Assembly: GCA_026225235.1 (NCBI GenBank)
Contig: JAMFSK010000009.1
Coordinates: forward strand, 1 to 64,000
Length of the DNA stretch: 64,000 nucleotides
DNA from: Burkholderiales bacterium
Lineage (GTDB): Bacteria > Pseudomonadota > Gammaproteobacteria > Burkholderiales > Burkholderiaceae
Direction of reading: 5' to 3'
Position numbers and translations under genes: made by a program. Positions 58,612-64,000 of this stretch are shown here, one piece after another. A model generated the notes under the pieces. That model was not told where the DNA came from and did no database searches. It was given only the letters and a program-made list of their open reading frames with translations. How positions within the stretch are numbered: position 1 is the stretch's first letter; the number at the start of each line of letters is the position of its first letter.

Positions 58612-59139
58612 TTACTTGTTCGCGTTCGCAAACCCGTCGGTGATTTCCTTGTGCGCGGCATCGATCCCGAGCCAGCCTTCAACCTTGACCCACTTGCCCT
58701 TTTCGAGCGCCTTGTAGTTCTCGAAGAAGTGCTTGATCTGGTCTTTCAGATAACTCGGCACGTCGTCGAGCGACTTGATGTTGGCCGTCATCGGGCAGAC
58801 CTTGTCATGCGGAACGGCGATCAGCTTCGCGTCGACGCCTGACTCATCGGTCATCTGCAGCATGCCGAGTGCACGGGCACGCACGACGCAACCGGCCAGC
58901 AGCGGGAACGGGGTGATCACCAGCACATCGACCGGGTCGCCGTCACCCGACAGGGTGTGGGGAATAAAACCGTAGTTGACCGGATAGCGCATGCCCGTGC
59001 CGACAAAACGGTCGACCACCAGCAGGCCCATTTCTTTGTCTGCCTCGTACTTGACCGGGTCGCTTTGCGCGGGAATTTCGATAATGACGTTGAAATCGGA
59101 CGGCAGGTCTTTACCAGCAGGGACGCGATCGAAGCTCAT
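58612..59139 (-). CDS. ppa: Inorganic pyrophosphatase
   Basis: The product is 175 residues, normal for family I. The signature Asp-Gly-Asp-Pro-Val-Asp-Val-Leu-Val is intact, as are Glu-Ile-Pro near the start and Asn-Tyr-Gly-Phe-Ile-Pro. It hydrolyses pyrophosphate in the cytoplasm. It lies between the DUF482 gene (converging) and hemY (same strand, 131 bases apart). High confidence. Confidence 0.96.
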   Translation of the reverse strand: MSFDRVPAGKDLPSDFNVIIEIPAQSDPVKYEADKEMGLLVVDRFVGTGMRYPVNYGFIPHTLSGDGDPVDVLVITPFPLLAGCVVRARALGMLQMTDESGVDAKLIAVPHDKVCPMTANIKSLDDVPSYLKDQIKHFFENYKALEKGKWVKVEGWLGIDAAHKEITDGFANANK

Positions 59140-59270
59140 GGTGTTCTCTGTTTCAGGGTCTATCGGTCAGCGCGCGACGCGCGCCGGATGGAAATCTCGC
59201 AGGCTGCAATTATAGCGGGTCGGCCAGGCGCGGCCGTCGAGGGGGCGCCCCCGCGGCCACGCGCCCGCCG

Positions 59271-60458
59271 TCAGGTGAGCTTGATCGCGAGCGCACTCGC
59301 GCGATAGTGCACGCTCGCCTCGCCCGTGTTGCCCAGTTCCTCGTGGAGCCGCGCCAGCGCGCGATGGCAGCGGACCTTCAGCGTATCGTTGTCGCCAGAC
59401 AGCGCGAGCGACTGTTCGAGAAAGGCCTGAGCCTTGCCCCACAACTGCTGGTGCAAACACAGCCGGCCAAGGGTGAACTTGAGGTCGGCATCGTCGGGAT
59501 GATCGGCCTGCCAAGCCTCCGCGCGCTGGATCAGCGGCAGGGCTTCGGCCCCCGCACAGTCGGCATAGCGACGCAGCAGACGGGCATCCCATTGCTGGAC
59601 GAGGGCATCTTCGACAATCTTGCGCGCTTCCTTGGGCCGCTCGAGTTGCAGCAGCAATTCGGCCGCGAGGTCGGCAATACGCGGCGACTGGCGTTCGGTC
59701 AGCGGCAGGCTGTCCCAGCATTCGAGCAGGGCGACGGGGTCGTGACGCCGGTCGCGCAGCAGGTGCTCGGCGGACAACTGGCGCAGGCGCAATGCCACAG
59801 CCGGGTGGATGGCCTCGCGCTTTTCGAGCTGCTTGACGAGCTTGAGCACCTCGGGCCAATGCTTGAGTTGCTGATGGGCACGCAGCGCGATCTGCTGCGC
59901 ATGCAGGCGGCGCATGCCCTGGGCTTCGAGTTCGGCGAGCGCGTCGAGCGCACCCTCGGCATCGCGCGCATCGACCCGCATGTCGGCGGTCGTCATCAGG
60001 CGTGCGTCCTCCCACTCCTTGTCGTCGATCTTGGCGAGCCATTCGTCGCGCCGCGTGTATTCGCGCATCCGGTGGGCAGCGAGCGCACCGACCATCGCGG
60101 CCGGTGGGCCGTTTTCCGTCAGCAGGCGCGCGTCACGCGCCGCTTTCTCAGCACGCGAGAAACGCCCGGAATAGAGATTGGCAAGCGCATCGCGCAGGGC
60201 CGCATGGGCCTTGGCCGCACGCGAGCGCGCCCGGTAGGCGGCGACACGCTCGGGCATTTTCCAGAGGTTGCGGATCGCCCGGATCAGCACGTGCAGGACA
60301 ATAAACGTCACCACGATCGCGAGCACCGCAAAATTCAGAGAGACATCAACCCGGTACGGATCGAACACGATCAGCACCTGGCCGACATCGAAATGGCCAA
60401 AGATCGCAATCGCCACCGCAGCCGCGAAGAGCAGGACCAGCCAGAACAGCGCACGCAT
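59271..60458 (-). CDS. hemY: HemY-like inner-membrane protein of heme biosynthesis genes
   Basis: The product is 395 residues. Two hydrophobic helices occupy about 3-22 and 40-65, then a long helical tetratricopeptide-like region. Family blocks include Ala-Leu-Arg-Asp-Ala-Leu-Ala-Asn-Leu-Tyr-Ser-Gly-Arg-Phe-Ser-Arg-Ala and His-Pro-Asp-Asp-Ala-Asp-Leu-Lys. This is the proteobacterial HemY next to hemX, not the oxidase called HemY in Bacillus. Its part in heme synthesis is unclear. GAGGAG sits six to seven bases ahead of the ATG at 60458. It starts 10 bases after hemDX. Confidence 0.9.
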   Translation of the reverse strand: MRALFWLVLLFAAAVAIAIFGHFDVGQVLIVFDPYRVDVSLNFAVLAIVVTFIVLHVLIRAIRNLWKMPERVAAYRARSRAAKAHAALRDALANLYSGRFSRAEKAARDARLLTENGPPAAMVGALAAHRMREYTRRDEWLAKIDDKEWEDARLMTTADMRVDARDAEGALDALAELEAQGMRRLHAQQIALRAHQQLKHWPEVLKLVKQLEKREAIHPAVALRLRQLSAEHLLRDRRHDPVALLECWDSLPLTERQSPRIADLAAELLLQLERPKEARKIVEDALVQQWDARLLRRYADCAGAEALPLIQRAEAWQADHPDDADLKFTLGRLCLHQQLWGKAQAFLEQSLALSGDNDTLKVRCHRALARLHEELGNTGEASVHYRASALAIKLT

Positions 60459-60468
60459 TGCCATCTCC

Positions 60469-63114
60469 TCAGCCTCCGCTCTTGTATTGGTGGATGGCTT
60501 CAAGGCTCGTGTTCAGATTTGGCAGCTCCACCGAGGTCGAGGTGTGACGCACCTGGCTCACGAGATCGCGCACGGTCTGCGTCGACTTTGCCGCCGGGTC
60601 GAAGTAACGCGCGAGCGCGGTGTCGGCTGCGTCGAGGTCGGCATCCATCGTCTTCTCGTCGCGGGAAAGCAGCGACAGACGCGCCGTCAGGAGACGCAAT
60701 TTGACGTTGGCACGCAGGTACTGCGCCTGGTCCGGGGCAACCAGCATGGCGTCGGCGTTGTCGATGCGGCGTACCTGGATCACCCCGGCAAGCTGATGCC
60801 CGAGCCGTGAGCCGAAATCGCTCCACCACGCATCAAAGCGCGCGAGAGCTCGGGCCATCGAACCGCCCGTGGCCGTCGATGCCGAAGCCGGACTCGTACC
60901 CGCGGCGACGGTGGTATCGGTCGCACTGGCGCCTTGCGCAGCCCAAGCGTCGGAAGCGCCAGCGGCGCTCGCCGAAGCCGGCGTAGCCGAAGTCGCCGAA
61001 CCCGGTGCAGCGGAAGTCCCCGAAGCCGGCGTGGCGCCGTTCGCGACCGGTGCTTCTCCCGCGAGCGGCAAGGTGTCAACGCGCGAGATCGCATCGTCGA
61101 GCTTGATCGCGAGGCCCGGCAGGTCGACGGTGGGCGCGGCCTTGAGCTTGTCGATGTCCTGCGCGATCGCCTTGCGCACTTCAAGCATCTGCGGGCCATC
61201 GGAATCCGAGAGGGCGAGACGGCTGTCCGCGCTTTGCAAGGCGAACAGCGCCAGTTGCACATTGCCGGTGAGCTGCAGTTGCTGGCTTGCGCTCGAGAGC
61301 ATCTGGCCGATCTCGGCCAACGTCCATTCGGCGCGGTTGCGCGCGAGGTCCTGGTACATCGACTGCAAGGCCTGCTGCTGGTTCTGCGCGTCAGCAAGCT
61401 TGCCCTCGAGCTGCGAGATGCGGCGATCGGTCTGCGTCACGCCCGCGATCGCCTGGCTGCTCTGCTGCTGGACCGCCAGCGCGGTGCGGTCGCCGCTCTG
61501 CTGATGCTCGCTGGTCGTGCGCTCGAAGCGATCGATCTTGTGGTTCAGCGCTAGACCACCGGCGACTGCGCCCAGCGCAATCACCAGCGCAATCCAGGTG
61601 AGCACCAAGCGGACACGCGGGTTACCCGCTGGCACCACCCGGTCGGCGCCGCTCGCGCTGAAGCGGGTCGGCGGAACAGCGGCGTGGGGGGGAAGGTCGT
61701 TCGGATCAGTCATGCTCGGTGAAGCTCCGCGAGGAGTCGGTGAAACGGCCGGCGAATCCCCGGACCGTGAGGCCTGGCCGCTGTTCGCGGCCGGGCCATC
61801 GGTGGCTGATGAAGTAGCAAGTGAAGAAGCCGCGAGCGTCGCCGCGTACGCACACACCGCACGTATCACGGCGGCATCGCCGGCCCCGCTTGTCGTGATG
61901 CTACCAAACCCACTCGCGCGCGCCGATTCGGCGATACGCGGATGCGGGGCAATGACGTGCGCGCGATGCAATGCGAGGCGCTCACGCTCGTCGAGATGAA
62001 TCGCCGCGAGGGTGTCGAGGTTGCGTATGCCCTCGGAACTGCTGAGAACCCAGACATGGGGCCGCCCGGAGAGCAGACGGCGAACCTGAGTGAGTGCGCG
62101 CGGATCGGGACTCGGTACGCTGCGTTGGTAAACCGTGGCGATATCGACCTGGGCCTGATGGTCGCGCAGCGTATCGGCAAGCAATTCACGGCCACCGTCG
62201 CCCCGGATTAAGAGGACCCGGCGACCGGCGAATGAAGCCAGGCCAAACTCGCGCTCGAGCGCCACGAGCAGGGCTTCGGAGTCGAAGCGAATCAGATAGG
62301 GATCGACGGGCGCGTCGGTCGACGTCGAGACAGCGGCATTCGAGACGGATGAAGCGGGCGCAGCAGCCGCCGCGGCAGCAGCACTGGTCTGCGGATCGAC
62401 AGGTGGTGGGTCGGCGAAGAGATTGTCGGAGGAGACTCGTTGTGCAGCCGCACGCTGCGCCTGCGCAGGGCTCAAATCGGACGCCGCAGCGGCAACGGGG
62501 CTCGCCGCAGGATCGACCACAGGGGCAGTCGCCGAATTGTCCATCGCACGCAGCCCGGCCCCGAGCTCAGCCGGGTCTGCTAACGCGGCCCCGCCCGGAT
62601 GCGATCCCGGCGACGAGCCGGCCGGCGCGCTTGCCCCCGAGGTCGACACCGGGTCAGCCTCCATGGCCTGAGCTTGCTCGAGCGCACCGTCCGGGCCGAT
62701 GACCCGATATGACGGCGAGGCAACCCCGTGCCGCGCGAGCGCAAGCACGCTGCCAGGCCCTATCACCGCCACCGGCAGATCGACCGGCCAGACGCCGGTA
62801 AACCGGGCAAAGGTCTGGTCGATCGCGTTCGGAGAGACAAACACCGCCAGCGCATAGCCCGCAAGCTGAGAGAGCGCGGCATCCAGCGATGCCGGATCGG
62901 CGGCCGGCGCGATGCGAATCAAGGGAAAGTCGACCACCTCGAAGCCGGCCGCGCGCAACGGCGCCTCCAGGTCGGTCGACTGGCCGGCCGGTCGCGTCAG
63001 CACGACGGTCATCGCGGCGGACACCGGCCGCATCGTGCCCGGATCCTGACGGGTGTCAGGACCGTGATCGTCGCGCTCCGGTGCGTCACCCGGCATCGCC
63101 GTGTGTGTACTCAT
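60469..63114 (-). CDS. hemDX: Fused uroporphyrinogen-III synthase (HemD) and HemX protein
   Basis: The product is 881 residues. HemD-like lobe 1 covers about 35-150 and lobe 2 about 272-425; a low-complexity Ala/Ser/Pro/Asp segment of about 120 residues splits them. After another low-complexity stretch, a transmembrane helix lies near 502-523, then HemX with a coiled coil (Gln/Leu/Ala heptads about 535-600). A further Ala/Ser/Thr-rich section lies near 690-760. HemD closes hydroxymethylbilane to uroporphyrinogen III; HemX role is unclear. The fusion is typical of Burkholderiaceae, but the HemD insertion is long. ATG overlaps hemC stop by 4 bases; hemY follows at 10 bases. Confidence 0.88.
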   Translation of the reverse strand: MSTHTAMPGDAPERDDHGPDTRQDPGTMRPVSAAMTVVLTRPAGQSTDLEAPLRAAGFEVVDFPLIRIAPAADPASLDAALSQLAGYALAVFVSPNAIDQTFARFTGVWPVDLPVAVIGPGSVLALARHGVASPSYRVIGPDGALEQAQAMEADPVSTSGASAPAGSSPGSHPGGAALADPAELGAGLRAMDNSATAPVVDPAASPVAAAASDLSPAQAQRAAAQRVSSDNLFADPPPVDPQTSAAAAAAAAPASSVSNAAVSTSTDAPVDPYLIRFDSEALLVALEREFGLASFAGRRVLLIRGDGGRELLADTLRDHQAQVDIATVYQRSVPSPDPRALTQVRRLLSGRPHVWVLSSSEGIRNLDTLAAIHLDERERLALHRAHVIAPHPRIAESARASGFGSITTSGAGDAAVIRAVCAYAATLAASSLATSSATDGPAANSGQASRSGDSPAVSPTPRGASPSMTDPNDLPPHAAVPPTRFSASGADRVVPAGNPRVRLVLTWIALVIALGAVAGGLALNHKIDRFERTTSEHQQSGDRTALAVQQQSSQAIAGVTQTDRRISQLEGKLADAQNQQQALQSMYQDLARNRAEWTLAEIGQMLSSASQQLQLTGNVQLALFALQSADSRLALSDSDGPQMLEVRKAIAQDIDKLKAAPTVDLPGLAIKLDDAISRVDTLPLAGEAPVANGATPASGTSAAPGSATSATPASASAAGASDAWAAQGASATDTTVAAGTSPASASTATGGSMARALARFDAWWSDFGSRLGHQLAGVIQVRRIDNADAMLVAPDQAQYLRANVKLRLLTARLSLLSRDEKTMDADLDAADTALARYFDPAAKSTQTVRDLVSQVRHTSTSVELPNLNTSLEAIHQYKSGG

Positions 63115-64000
63115 GCGTTCTCGGGCCGCGCAACATCGCCGCGCACAGCTCGTACGATCTCATGTGCGCCCTGCTCCGCCAGCGCCTCGGCCACTTCAAG
63201 GCCCAGCGCGTCGGCAGCCGCCTCGCTGGTCGGCGTCGTACACGCTTCGGCCCTCAAGATCCGCGAACCGTCGGGCATCGCCACAAAGCCGCGCAACAGA
63301 AGGCGCTCGCCATGCCAGTCGGCATAGGCCGCCAGCGGCACTTCGCAGCCGCCGGCCAGCGCGCGTGAAACCGCTCTCTCGGCGCTGACCGCATAAGCCG
63401 TGCGGACATCGTGAAGCGGCGCGAGCCAGCCAGCGACATCGCCGCGCGCGGACGCGATCTCGATTCCAAGCGCGCCCTGCCCCGCGGCCGGGAGGCTCAC
63501 TTCTGGTTCGAGCACCGTGCGGATCCGGTCGGCGAGACCGAGGCGCTTGAGTCCGGCCGCCGCGAGGATGATCGCCGCATAGTCGCCCGCGTCGAGCTTG
63601 CGCAAGCGTGTGTCGAGATTGCCCCTCAAGGGCTGCACCCGCAGCTGAGGGTAGCGTGCGCGCAACAGTGCTTCACGCCGCAGGCTCGAGGTACCGACCA
63701 CGCTACCGGAGGGCAGTGCATCGAGTGATTCGAACTGGTTCGAGACAAACGCATCACGCGGGTCCTCACGGCTCAGGACCGCCGCCAGCGCGAAGCCTGG
63801 CGGCAGATCCATGGGCACATCCTTGAGCGAATGGACGGCCAGATCGGCGTGCCCATCTTCGAGCGCGGCCTCCAGTTCTTTCACGAACAGACCCTTGCCA
63901 CCCACCTTCGATAGCGTTCGATCAAGAATTTGATCGCCGCGGGTCGTCATTCCGAGAATAGATACGTCGCAGGACGGATATAATTTTTGCAGTGCAACCT
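63111..64000 (-). CDS. hemC: Hydroxymethylbilane synthase, 5' end cut by the right edge
   Basis: The frame stays open to the last base, and the residues upstream of Met-Thr-Thr-Arg-Gly-Asp ([11 protein letters not shown]) fit the family N-terminus, so the start lies outside. About 296 of an expected 310-330 residues are visible. The dipyrromethane cofactor Cys lies in Ala-Gly-Gly-Cys-Glu-Val-Pro near the C-terminus, and Ser-Leu-Lys-Asp-Val-Pro and Gly-Lys-Gly-Leu-Phe-Val-Lys are intact. It joins four porphobilinogen units. It leads the hemC-hemDX-hemY run with a 4-base overlap to hemDX. Confidence 0.95.
   Translation of the reverse strand, partial: VALQKLYPSCDVSILGMTTRGDQILDRTLSKVGGKGLFVKELEAALEDGHADLAVHSLKDVPMDLPPGFALAAVLSREDPRDAFVSNQFESLDALPSGSVVGTSSLRREALLRARYPQLRVQPLRGNLDTRLRKLDAGDYAAIILAAAGLKRLGLADRIRTVLEPEVSLPAAGQGALGIEIASARGDVAGWLAPLHDVRTAYAVSAERAVSRALAGGCEVPLAAYADWHGERLLLRGFVAMPDGSRILRAEACTTPTSEAAADALGLEVAEALAEQGAHEIVRAVRGDVARPENA

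Noticed and set aside
59307..60704. 465-codon plus-strand frame opposite hemY
   Set aside because: It crosses the hemY-hemDX junction and has shadow-like composition.

Overview
The window reads as ordinary chromosome of a high-GC betaproteobacterium of the Burkholderiaceae. The evidence is the gene order on the right (ppa, hemY, a fused hemD-hemX, hemC; nadE beside a P-II gene; trxB opposite ftsK, lolA, rarA, serS) and the minC-minD-minE cluster, all arranged as in Burkholderia and its relatives. I see no integrase, transposase, plasmid or phage structural gene and no CRISPR array. A genus cannot be assigned from sequence reading alone.

Layout. (1) 1-16.4 kb: a run-in fragment of an adhesin-E-like secreted protein, a small membrane protein, then the most unusual part of the window: five very large minus-strand genes (808-15679) that overlap or nearly touch, about 14.9 kb in all. 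The first-transcribed gene encodes a trypsin-like Nal1-type serine protease, the second a DUF6603-like beta-rich giant protein, and the other three large soluble-looking proteins without recognised domains. None starts with a signal peptide. This is the best candidate for an undescribed system. (2) 16.4-21.7 kb: small accessory genes (adhesin-E-like protein, disordered hydrophilic protein, TonB-C-like lipoprotein, diguanylate cyclase, small membrane protein), a ClC chloride/proton antiporter and a tiny lipoprotein. (3) 21.9-28.9 kb: minCDE, a methyl-accepting chemotaxis protein, a gene-free spacer with a duplicated DnaA-box-like element, oligopeptidase A and a DUF1993 protein. (4) 28.9-31 kb: a Gfo/Idh/MocA oxidoreductase facing a Tas-type aldo/keto reductase. 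(5) 31-40.7 kb: a catabolic island for hydroquinone meta-cleavage: LysR regulator, two-subunit hydroquinone dioxygenase, 4-hydroxymuconic semialdehyde dehydrogenase, a complete Liv-type ABC importer with a Tat-type binding protein, and a Rieske protein. (6) 40.7-46 kb: a GTP cyclohydrolase I divergent from a formyltransferase, a small conserved protein, then an ECF sigma/anti-sigma pair divergent from a metallophosphoesterase-cupredoxin pair, with matching promoter-like motifs facing both ways. (7) 46.2-64 kb: housekeeping genes: tRNA-Ser(CGA) next to serS, rarA, lolA, ftsK, trxB, a Smr-domain protein, P-II, NAD synthetase, a DUF482/GNAT-like protein, ppa, hemY, hemDX and hemC (cut by the right edge).

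Working logic. Region 5 looks like one uptake-and-degradation unit that would turn hydroquinone into maleylacetate; the enzymes that make hydroquinone or finish maleylacetate are not in the window. Region 6 looks like an autoregulated extracytoplasmic stress module. Region 1 carries the least explained coding capacity.
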